DNA of 5,379 nucleotides from assembly GCA_019421525.1 (NCBI GenBank), contig JAHZFC010000113.1, positions 1,906 through 7,284 of the forward strand. Direction: 5' to 3'. Origin of the DNA: Clostridiales bacterium. Its GTDB lineage: Bacteria; Bacillota; Clostridia; Oscillospirales; Oscillospiraceae. Made by a program: the position numbers and the translations under genes. Positions 1-4,713 of this stretch are shown piece by piece (position 1 is the stretch's first letter; each line of letters opens with the position of its first letter). The notes beneath the pieces were generated by a model, which was not told the DNA's origin, searched no databases, and was given only the letters and a program-made list of their open reading frames with translations.

Positions 1-83
1 TGAAGAAGAGCGATTTGCCCGATCTCTTCTCCGCCATCGACATGGGGGCTACCTGGCTCATGCGGGCGCTGGCCGGCAAGTAG
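1..83 (+). CDS. C-terminal end of an unrecognised protein (5' end outside window)
   Basis: An open frame enters from the left edge, with codons starting at base 3, and ends at a TAG at 81-83. The 26 visible residues end in WLMRALAGK. GC-rich codon choice matches the genes that follow. The fragment is too short to assign to a family. No hairpin with a T-run lies between its stop and the next gene, so the next gene could be co-transcribed with it, but no junction evidence settles this. It could also be a chance open frame, since only 27 codons are seen. Confidence 0.5.
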   Translation, partial: KKSDLPDLFSAIDMGATWLMRALAGK

Positions 84-199
84 GCCGCAGCTTTATCAGA
101 AATCAGAAAACAGGACAAGCAGTCTGCCGTGACCAGCAACGGCGCGGCGGCTGCCAACGACCGTAAGAGACCGCACAAATAGAGATGACAAAGAGATTT

Positions 200-205
200 G
201 GAGGG
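200..205 (+). promoter_or_regulatory. Ribosome binding site that fixes the NlpC/P60 start
   Basis: GGAGGG lies 7 bases upstream of the ATG at 213. This favours that ATG over an in-frame TTG at 198, which overlaps the Shine-Dalgarno itself and would add five residues ahead of the signal peptide. Confidence 0.85.
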
Positions 206-212
206 CTTCCCA

Positions 213-1133
213 ATGGTTCGCTGTAAAAAGATCGTCCGCAACTCCGCCGCCGCCGTTCTGACCCTTTCCCTGCTGACCGGCATCGCCTCCGCCGCTTTCG
301 GCACCGGCACCGTCACCGGCAGCTCCGTCCGGGTCCGGGAAGAGGCCACCACCTCCTCCGCCACCTTGGACACCGTCTCCAAGGGCGGCAAGGTCAGCGT
401 CCTGGAGGACGCCCAGAACGGCTGGTACAAGGTCCAGGTGGGCGACCAGGTGGGCTACATGTCCGCCGAGTACCTGGATGTGGCGGAAGGCGAAGTGCTG
501 GACGATACCGCCTCTGCTGCCGAGGCCGAAGAGGCCGAGACCCTCTACGGCCTGGTCAACACCTCGGTGCTCAACGTCCGCAGCGGCGCCAGCACCGACT
601 ACGACCGGGTGGGCAAGCTCTCCGGCGGCACCGTGGTCACCATCCTGGGTGAGAGCGGCGACTGGTACCAGATCTCCACCGACTCCCTCACCGGCTACGT
701 CTCCGGCGAGTACCTCACCGTGGTGGATGCCGCCGCCCTGGAGGAGCTCTCCACCAAAGGCCTGCAGCTGGTGGAGCTGGCCATGGATTACCTGGGCACC
801 CCTTACCGCTACGGCGGCGCCTCTCCCTCCGGCTTTGACTGCTCCGGCTTCGTCTACTACCTGTGCAAGACCCTGGGCGTCTCGGTGCCCCGCACCGCCA
901 CCTCCCAGTGGAACGGCGGCTACGACAAGGTCTCCAAGAGCGAGCTCCAGCCCGGCGACCTGGTGTTCTTCTCCAGCTACGCAGGCGGCTCCTCCATCGG
1001 CCACGTGGGCATCTACATCGGCAACGACCAGTTCATCCACTCCTCCAGCCCCAGCTCCGGCGGCGTGATCATCAGCGGCATGGATGAGAACTATTACAGC
1101 GCCCGCTATGTGGGTGCCTGCCGCATCTTCTGA
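213..1133 (+). CDS. Secreted SH3b-SH3b-NlpC/P60 cell-wall endopeptidase
   Basis: Predicted 306-residue exported peptidoglycan hydrolase. Family members cut peptide stems, usually the gamma-D-glutamyl to diamino acid bond, outside the membrane. Residues 1-27 form a signal peptide: basic start (R3, K5, K6, R9), hydrophobic core, and an ASA cleavage motif before A28. Two bacterial SH3 domains follow, at about 32-90 and 114-171, each ending in a G-Y-(M/V)-S-(A/G)-E-Y-L motif and probably binding the wall. An acidic Ala/Glu linker separates them. The catalytic domain spans about 184-306, with C210 in FDCSGF, H264 in GHVGIYIG and H276 in FIHSSSP, which fits the family's Cys-His-His triad. All three are intact, so the enzyme should be active. 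The start is set by the GGAGGG 7 bases upstream. A strong terminator follows within 25 bases, so this is the last gene of its transcript. The exact bond cut, and whether it acts in growth or separation, cannot be read here. Confidence 0.93.
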   Translation: MVRCKKIVRNSAAAVLTLSLLTGIASAAFGTGTVTGSSVRVREEATTSSATLDTVSKGGKVSVLEDAQNGWYKVQVGDQVGYMSAEYLDVAEGEVLDDTASAAEAEEAETLYGLVNTSVLNVRSGASTDYDRVGKLSGGTVVTILGESGDWYQISTDSLTGYVSGEYLTVVDAAALEELSTKGLQLVELAMDYLGTPYRYGGASPSGFDCSGFVYYLCKTLGVSVPRTATSQWNGGYDKVSKSELQPGDLVFFSSYAGGSSIGHVGIYIGNDQFIHSSSPSSGGVIISGMDENYYSARYVGACRIF

Positions 1134-1156
1134 TATCTCTTACATACGACATCTCC

Positions 1157-1198
1157 AAGCGCCGCCCGGATCCGGGCGGCGCTTTCCCCTGTCTTTTG
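1157..1198 (+). terminator. Rho-independent terminator after the NlpC/P60 gene
   Basis: Bases 1157-1184 form a 28-bp perfect palindrome with arms AAGCGCCGCCCGGA and TCCGGGCGGCGCTT. The RNA would fold as a 12-bp GC-rich stem with a GAUC loop, followed by a pyrimidine-rich tail ending in TTTT (about 1182-1198). It lies 23 bases after the stop codon. The tail is interrupted by CCCC, so the T-tract is imperfect, but stem strength makes termination likely. Confidence 0.8.
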
Positions 1199-1292
1199 TG
1201 CGTCCCGTGCCCGTTCTCCCCCGGAACAGGCGGGGCGGCTACTGTCGGATCTTTCATTTTTGTTACGGATCAGTTTTTTTCCCGCCCTCCCC

Positions 1293-1321
1293 TTTACATC
1301 TCCCCCGCCTTGGGTTAAAAT
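1293..1321 (+). promoter_or_regulatory. Predicted housekeeping (sigma-A type) promoter of the ireB-family gene
   Basis: TTTACA at 1293-1298 and TAAAAT at 1316-1321 each match 5 of 6 bases of the -35 and -10 consensus and are separated by exactly 17 bases. The predicted start point, near 1328, gives a leader of about 25 bases before the TTG start. The preceding stretch is T-rich. Position and spacing make this the best promoter in the window. Confidence 0.75.
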
Positions 1322-1337
1322 AAGCAAAGAAACTATC

Positions 1338-1343
1338 AGGGGG
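1338..1343 (+). promoter_or_regulatory. Ribosome binding site supporting a TTG start
   Basis: AGGGGG ends 10 bases before the TTG at 1354. The first in-frame ATG, at 1363, would be 19 bases away, which is too far for efficient initiation, so TTG is the likelier start. Confidence 0.65.
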
Positions 1344-1353
1344 TGTACCCAAA

Positions 1354-1605
1354 TTGAGCGATATGGATTTTACCCGTAAATTCAGCGTCCTCGGTGACAA
1401 AGATGCCGAGATCCGTCACATCCTGACCACAGTATATAACGCACTGCGTGAAAAGGGGTATAACCCCATCAACCAGATCGTAGGCTATATCCTGTCCGAG
1501 GACCCCACCTACATCACCAATTACAACAACGCCCGCACCCTCATCCGCCGGCTGGACCGGGATGAGCTGCTCAAGGTGCTGCTGAAAAGCTATCTGTCCG
1601 AGTGA
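1354..1605 (+). CDS. ireB: IreB-family regulatory phosphoprotein (DUF965/UPF0297, YrzL-like)
   Basis: This 83-residue protein has the size and core motif of the IreB/YrzL family, including VYNALREKGYNPINQIVGY at about 27-45 and an Arg/Asp/Leu-rich helical end (R61-Y80). In Enterococcus faecalis, IreB is a small cytoplasmic dimer phosphorylated on N-terminal threonine by the PASTA kinase IreK and dephosphorylated by IreP, and it lowers cephalosporin resistance. Here T7 in the DFTRKF segment is the only threonine in the N-terminal tail and the obvious candidate phosphosite (inference). Translation probably starts at TTG. The gene has its own promoter and terminator and so is monocistronic. In many Firmicutes this gene sits between alaS and the ruvX (yrrK) gene, and neither is present here. 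Its codon use is less GC-biased than that of its neighbours, for example ATA and TAT codons, which suits an old core gene rather than recent transfer. Confidence 0.93.
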   Translation: MSDMDFTRKFSVLGDKDAEIRHILTTVYNALREKGYNPINQIVGYILSEDPTYITNYNNARTLIRRLDRDELLKVLLKSYLSE

Positions 1606-1615
1606 GTTGGATCAG

Positions 1616-1659
1616 AGCGCGCGGTCATTTCCGGGAAATGGCCGCGCGCTTTCTGTTTT
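1616..1659 (+). terminator. Rho-independent terminator after the ireB-family gene
   Basis: Arms at 1616-1631 (AGCGCGCGGTCATTTC) and 1635-1650 (GAAATGGCCGCGCGCT) pair over 16 positions with one U-G wobble around a 3-base loop. The T-rich tail TTCTGTTTT at 1651-1659 follows. It begins 10 bases after the stop codon. Confidence 0.88.
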
Positions 1660-1672
1660 CATCAGCGTCCTG

Positions 1673-1701
1673 TGGACATGCGGCTACTTTTCCGCTATAC
1701 T
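1673..1701 (+). promoter_or_regulatory. Predicted promoter of the transglutaminase-like lipoprotein gene
   Basis: TGGACA at 1673-1678 and TATACT at 1696-1701 each match 5 of 6 consensus bases, with a 17-base spacer. They lie between the ireB terminator and the next start codon, where a promoter is required. The predicted start point near 1708 would fall inside the Shine-Dalgarno AAAGGAG (1707-1713), leaving a leader of only about 15 bases. This is unusual and lowers confidence a little. Confidence 0.6.
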
Positions 1702-1722
1702 GTACCAAAGGAGTGATCTTCC

Positions 1723-3030
1723 ATGGGAAAACGGCTGCTTCCCTGTTTGCTGGCGCTGGCCCTGCTGCTGTCCGCCTGTGCCCCGGCCGCCTCCAGTCAG
1801 GCGGACCTCACCGCCCATCAGGTGCTCCAGGCCGCCCTGGCCGCCTGCCCCGACGCGGATGACAGTCAGCTCCGCACCCTCAGCCAGGAGGAGCTGACTG
1901 ACTACATCCCCGCCCTCTACGGTCTGGAGGCGGGCCAGTGGACGGACGCCGCCGTCGCCGCCCAGGAGGGCATGTCCGCCTTTGAGGTGGGTGTGCTGCT
2001 GCTGGCAGAGGACACCGACGGGCAGGCCGCCCGGGAGACCCTGGACGCCTACCGGGCGGGGCGGCAGGGGGATTTCACCGGCTATGCCCCGGACCAGGCC
2101 GCCCTGGCGGAGCAGGGCCAGGTCCTGCTGATGGACCGATACCTCGTTTTGCTCATCTGCCAGGACCCGGACAGCGCCGCCGCCGCTGTGGAGGCCCTGC
2201 TGGCCGGGGAGGCCGTGGCCGTTTTCTCCCCTTCCGACCCGCCGGCAGAGGAGAGCATCCCCCCGACCAGCACCTCTCCCGCCCCCTCAGGAGCTCTCCC
2301 CTCCCAGTCCCTGCCGCCGGAGGAGGCCAGCGGAGCGCCGGCGGACGAGAGCGAGGCGCCTACAGGCTTCGCCGGACCCTCCCCCTCCCCTTCCGCCGCC
2401 TCTCCCGCTCCGACTGCCGCCGCGCCGGACCCCGCCGCCGGCCGCACCCCCTATACCGACCCCAACATCGACGACATGACCCTCTACGACACCGACCCCA
2501 TCCTGTCCGCCTGGCGCGGCGGCGACCGCTCCTCCCTGGGCGAGAAGGACGCCGCCATCCTGTCCGCGGCGGAGGAGGTGCTCCAGGAGGTGACCTCCGG
2601 GGACATGACCGACTACGAGACCGAACGGGCGGTATACCGCTGGTTGGTGGAGAACGTGACCTATGACTGGGGACATCAGAGCTTTTTCCAGGAGATGGAC
2701 CCGGACTCCCCTGACCCCTACGGCGCGCTGGTCGATCGCACGGCCATCTGCCTGGGGTATGCCACCACCTTCCAGCTGCTCATGGACATGAGCGGGGTGG
2801 AGTGCATCACCGTGGTGGGCGCCGCCTTCGACAGCAGCGAGGACCACGCCTGGAACATGGTACGGCTGGACGGCGAATGGTACTGCGTGGACGCCACCTG
2901 GGATATGGGGATCCCCGAACAGTACTGGAGTTACTTCAACGTCACCAGCGACTGGATGGCCGATACCGACCACCAGTGGGACTATGCCAGCGTCCCGGAG
3001 GCCACCGCCACAGACGGCGGCCGGGGCTGA
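1723..3030 (+). CDS. Lipoprotein with DUF4358-like region and transglutaminase-like domain
   Basis: This 435-residue predicted surface lipoprotein starts 9 bases after AAAGGAG. A short signal peptide ends in lipobox L16-S17-A18-C19, so C19 should be lipid-modified and anchored to the outer face of the membrane. Residues about 26-165 resemble DUF4358, a domain of unknown function common in clostridial lipoproteins (a short Leu-Tyr-Gly-Leu segment, then an R-x-x-x-F-x-x-Y-x-P-like stretch). Residues about 169-241 are a Pro/Ser/Ala/Glu-rich flexible linker. The C-terminal part is a transglutaminase-like papain-fold domain with C343 in AICLGYA, H375 in DHAWNMV and D390 in VDATWD, so the Cys-His-Asp triad is intact. 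Bacterial relatives act as cysteine proteases or amidases, or crosslink proteins. The substrate here is unknown. The gene appears to stand alone, followed by a palindrome-rich region and a terminator. The transglutaminase-like and lipobox calls are firm. DUF4358 is assigned by eye. Confidence 0.88.
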   Translation: MGKRLLPCLLALALLLSACAPAASSQADLTAHQVLQAALAACPDADDSQLRTLSQEELTDYIPALYGLEAGQWTDAAVAAQEGMSAFEVGVLLLAEDTDGQAARETLDAYRAGRQGDFTGYAPDQAALAEQGQVLLMDRYLVLLICQDPDSAAAAVEALLAGEAVAVFSPSDPPAEESIPPTSTSPAPSGALPSQSLPPEEASGAPADESEAPTGFAGPSPSPSAASPAPTAAAPDPAAGRTPYTDPNIDDMTLYDTDPILSAWRGGDRSSLGEKDAAILSAAEEVLQEVTSGDMTDYETERAVYRWLVENVTYDWGHQSFFQEMDPDSPDPYGALVDRTAICLGYATTFQLLMDMSGVECITVVGAAFDSSEDHAWNMVRLDGEWYCVDATWDMGIPEQYWSYFNVTSDWMADTDHQWDYASVPEATATDGGRG

Positions 3031-3237
3031 CAGTCCTTTCCATCGAAAAAGGCTTCGCCTTTTTCGATGGATGGGCTGCGGCCTGCTGCAGCGCACTCGA
3101 TGTCCAAAAAGAGCGGACATCTCGCACGTTTGCAGGCCGAGAAGAGTTTTCGGCCAGGTACATGCCCCGGCCGAAAACAGACTTCAATTTCTTCGCGCCT
3201 GCGGGCGCGAACTCTGCGAGGCTTTTTCGACAAATTG
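3031..3237. repeat. Palindrome-rich noncoding region of unknown role
   Basis: About 207 bases after the lipoprotein stop carry no convincing gene but at least four perfect or near-perfect inverted repeats. These are a 14-bp stem (3040-3053/3057-3070); a two-tier stem (3079-3086/3132-3139 enclosing 3099-3105/3115-3121); a 9-bp stem TTTTCGGCC/GGCCGAAAA (3147-3155/3169-3177); and a 9-bp stem CTTCAATTT/AAATTGAAG (3182-3190/3232-3240) enclosing an 8-bp GC stem (3192-3199/3204-3211). Such density is far above the rest of the window. It could be a structured 3' UTR, a structured RNA or a small non-autonomous dispersed repeat. Because the stems read similarly on both strands, orientation is not certain. 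Confidence 0.7.
3040..3070 (+). repeat. Perfect 14-bp inverted repeat just after the lipoprotein gene
   Basis: CCATCGAAAAAGGC at 3040-3053 pairs perfectly with 3057-3070 around a TTC loop. It starts 10 bases after the stop codon. The T5 run lies inside the stem and not after it, so this is not a standard intrinsic terminator. It may protect the mRNA 3' end or be the edge of a repeat element. Confidence 0.8.
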
Positions 3238-3264
3238 AAGCCGGGCTTCTGCCCGGCTTTTTTC
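3238..3264 (+). terminator. Strong rho-independent terminator before the sigma-factor operon
   Basis: AAGCCGGGC at 3238-3246 pairs with GCCCGGCTT at 3251-3259 around a TTCT loop, followed directly by a run of six T (3258-3263). This is a textbook intrinsic terminator on the plus strand. It insulates the sigma operon from the lipoprotein transcript, or closes a short RNA made from 3031-3237. Confidence 0.9.
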
Positions 3265-3331
3265 TTGCTGTCTGAGAAATTTCTTTCTTTTTTGTTAGGT
3301 TTCTTTTCAGAAGTTGTGTATTAGGTTGAAA

Positions 3332-3336
3332 GGAGG
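3332..3336 (+). promoter_or_regulatory. Strong ribosome binding site of the sigma-factor gene in an AT-rich leader
   Basis: GGAGG within AAAGGAGGGG lies 9 bases before the ATG at 3346. The preceding stretch 3265-3331 is AT-rich and must hold the operon promoter, but I see no clear pair of boxes. TTGTTA at 3292-3297 with TGTATT at 3317-3322 has a poor 19-base spacer, and no standard ECF -35/-10 motif stands out. Confidence 0.7.
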
Positions 3337-3345
3337 GGAAAAGAC

Positions 3346-3906
3346 ATGGAGGACCCGCAAATCGTCCAGCTCTACTGGGACCGGGACGAGGGCGCCATCC
3401 CCGCCACGGCGGACAAATACGGCGGCTACTGCGCGTCCATCGCCCACAGCATCCTGTCTGACCCGCAGGATGCGGAGGAGTGCGTCAACGACACCTGGCT
3501 GGCGGCCTGGAACGCCATGCCGCCCCACCGCCCGGCCCAGCTGTCCACCTTCCTGGGAAAGCTCACCCGCAACCTGTCCTTCAACCGCTGGAAGGCCCGG
3601 CGGGCGGACAAGCGGGGCGGAGGCCAGCTCCCCATAGTGCTGGATGAGCTGGGGGAGTGCGTGTCCGGCCGGGAGGACGTGGAGGGCGAGGTGGACCGGA
3701 AGGAGCTGGCCCGGGCCATCGGCCGCTTTTTATCCGCCCTGCCCCGGCGCAGCCGGGAGGTGTTCGTCCGCCGGTACTGGCACTGCGACTCCATCGCGGC
3801 CATCGCCCGGCGCTATGGCCGGACGGAGGGCAGCGTGGCCATGGACCTGAGCCGGACCCGGGGCAAGCTGAAGACCTACCTGACAGAAAGGGGATTTGAC
3901 CAATGA
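3346..3906 (+). CDS. ECF-type RNA polymerase sigma factor
   Basis: This 186-residue protein has only regions 2 and 4, the layout of extracytoplasmic-function sigma factors. Region 2 spans about 22-90, with the DPQDAEECVNDTWLAAW segment (39-55; core-binding and -10 contacts in the family) and the basic STFLGKLTRNLSFNRWK segment (67-83). An acidic linker at about 98-118 separates it from region 4 (about 120-178), whose helix-turn-helix around 148-175 (SIAAIARRYGRTEGSVAMDL) would bind the -35 element. Its expected role is to redirect core RNA polymerase to a small stress or envelope regulon. It starts at ATG 9 bases after a strong ribosome binding site. Its stop overlaps the next gene's start (ATGA at 3903-3906), which suggests translational coupling and near-equal production with the membrane partner. 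Target promoters cannot be deduced here. Autoregulation is common in the family, but no motif shows it. Confidence 0.9.
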   Translation: MEDPQIVQLYWDRDEGAIPATADKYGGYCASIAHSILSDPQDAEECVNDTWLAAWNAMPPHRPAQLSTFLGKLTRNLSFNRWKARRADKRGGGQLPIVLDELGECVSGREDVEGEVDRKELARAIGRFLSALPRRSREVFVRRYWHCDSIAAIARRYGRTEGSVAMDLSRTRGKLKTYLTERGFDQ

Positions 3907-4658
3907 CCAAGGAAGCCTTATTTGAAGCTCTGAACGAGCTGGACGACGCCCACATCGCCCAGGCGGAAGCATCACCGTCCAAGAAGCGCAGATGGAGGGC
4001 CTGGGCCGGGCTGGCCGCCTGCCTGGTGCTGGCCGCCGGGGCGCTGCTCTGGCGGAGCGCCAGTCCGGGTGGAGGCGTCACGGCGGAACAGCTCCCCCTC
4101 TCCGACGCCTCCCAGGGGGTCACCGTCCGGTACGGCAGCCCCATCTTCTCCACATCCACTTCCGCCGATCTGGCCTATCTCACCGAGGAGGAGCTGTTCA
4201 CCGAATTCGACACCGCCATCTTTTGGGGCACCGTCACCCAGATCGACAACATCGTGCTGGACTTCAACGGCAGCCAGAACTACCGGGCCCTGGCCCAGAT
4301 CCAGGTGGAGAAGAGCTATCGGGGCCCCTGGCAGGCGGGGGATACGGTCACCGTCCTGCTCCCCTGCCCCATCACGGACGGCGTCTGGGTGGAGGACACG
4401 GAGGTGATCTCCCAGCTGGCCGTGGGCACCCGGGGCATTTTCATGCCCATGGTCTATGACGAGACCTCGATTCGGGAGGAGAACGGAGCCACCCTGGCCC
4501 TGAGGGACATCGCGGACGGCGGCCTGCCTGACGGGGAGCGCTACGCCTTCCTGGAGACGGCGGACGGCCTCACCTTCGCCCGCTGGGCCTATCCCAGCAT
4601 CCAGGACGCCGACAGTCTGGAGGACATCGAGGCGTATATCCTGGAGATGATATCTTAA
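3903..4658 (+). CDS. Probable membrane-bound anti-sigma factor with extracytoplasmic domain
   Basis: This 251-residue single-pass membrane protein is coupled to the sigma gene through ATGA, with its Shine-Dalgarno AAAGGGG (3887-3893) inside the sigma gene. A short N-terminal cytoplasmic part (1-32) carries ALFEALNELDDAHIAQAEA, a pattern I associate with clostridial anti-sigma partners of such ECF factors, then the basic stretch KKRRWR. A hydrophobic helix covers about 33-50. Residues 51-251 should lie outside the membrane. This outer part is predicted beta-rich, with a segment AIFWGTVTQIDN...YRALAQIQVEKSYRG...GDTVTV (about 105-151) of a kind seen in other secreted Firmicute proteins, and may be the sensor. 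By position it probably holds the sigma factor at the membrane until a signal, perhaps proteolysis, frees it. There is no zinc-binding HxxxCxxC motif, so it is not a ZAS-type anti-sigma. The role is inferred from context. The signal is unknown. Confidence 0.72.
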   Translation: MTKEALFEALNELDDAHIAQAEASPSKKRRWRAWAGLAACLVLAAGALLWRSASPGGGVTAEQLPLSDASQGVTVRYGSPIFSTSTSADLAYLTEEELFTEFDTAIFWGTVTQIDNIVLDFNGSQNYRALAQIQVEKSYRGPWQAGDTVTVLLPCPITDGVWVEDTEVISQLAVGTRGIFMPMVYDETSIREENGATLALRDIADGGLPDGERYAFLETADGLTFARWAYPSIQDADSLEDIEAYILEMIS

Positions 4659-4672
4659 AGCATCAAAAACAC

Positions 4673-4709
4673 AAGCGGCCCGTCTCGATGAGACGAGCCG
4701 CTTATTTTA
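4673..4709. terminator. Bidirectional terminator between the convergent anti-sigma and argF genes
   Basis: Arms at 4673-4686 (AAGCGGCCCGTCTC) and 4690-4703 (GAGACGAGCCGCTT) pair at 13 of 14 positions, with one C/A mismatch and a GAT loop. On the plus strand the tail CTTATTTTAC is T-rich. On the minus strand the hairpin is followed by GTGTTTTTG, read from 4663-4672. It lies between two convergent stop codons 55 bases apart, so it can end both transcripts. Confidence 0.87.
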
Positions 4710-4713
4710 CTGT

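Noticed and set aside
198..212. TTG start at 198 for the NlpC/P60 gene
   Set aside because: It overlaps the GGAGGG that serves the ATG at 213, and the extra residues do not improve the signal peptide.
96..1040. Long minus-strand open frame of 314 codons opposite the NlpC/P60 gene
   Set aside because: Gly/Ala/Val-rich and repetitive, as expected from the antisense of a GC-rich gene. The plus strand encodes a clear signal peptide, SH3b domains and a catalytic triad.
1219..1280. Possible second terminator (CCCCG/CGGGG at 1219-1235 and an ACTG/CAGT stem before the T-run at 1274-1280)
   Set aside because: The stems are only 4-5 bp or contain large bulges, and the first is not followed by a T-run. 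The T-rich bases fit better as upstream DNA of the ireB promoter.
2287..3120. Minus-strand open frame of 277 codons opposite the transglutaminase-like gene
   Set aside because: A Gly/Arg/Val-rich antisense shadow with no recognisable domain. The plus frame has a lipobox and an intact triad.
3275..3284. AGAAATTTCT palindrome upstream of the sigma gene as a possible operator
   Set aside because: A 10-base palindrome in an AT-rich leader is expected by chance, and it matches no operator I can name.
3067..3324. Small plus-strand open frame (85 codons) across the palindrome-rich region
   Set aside because: It has no ribosome binding site, runs through several perfect hairpins and the terminator, and has biased composition. 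It is probably a chance translation of the repeat, as are the overlapping frames at 2802-3275 and 2984-3238.
3581..4159. Minus-strand open frame (192 codons) opposite the sigma/anti-sigma junction
   Set aside because: Low-complexity Pro/Ser/Gly/Arg composition across two well-supported, coupled plus-strand genes.
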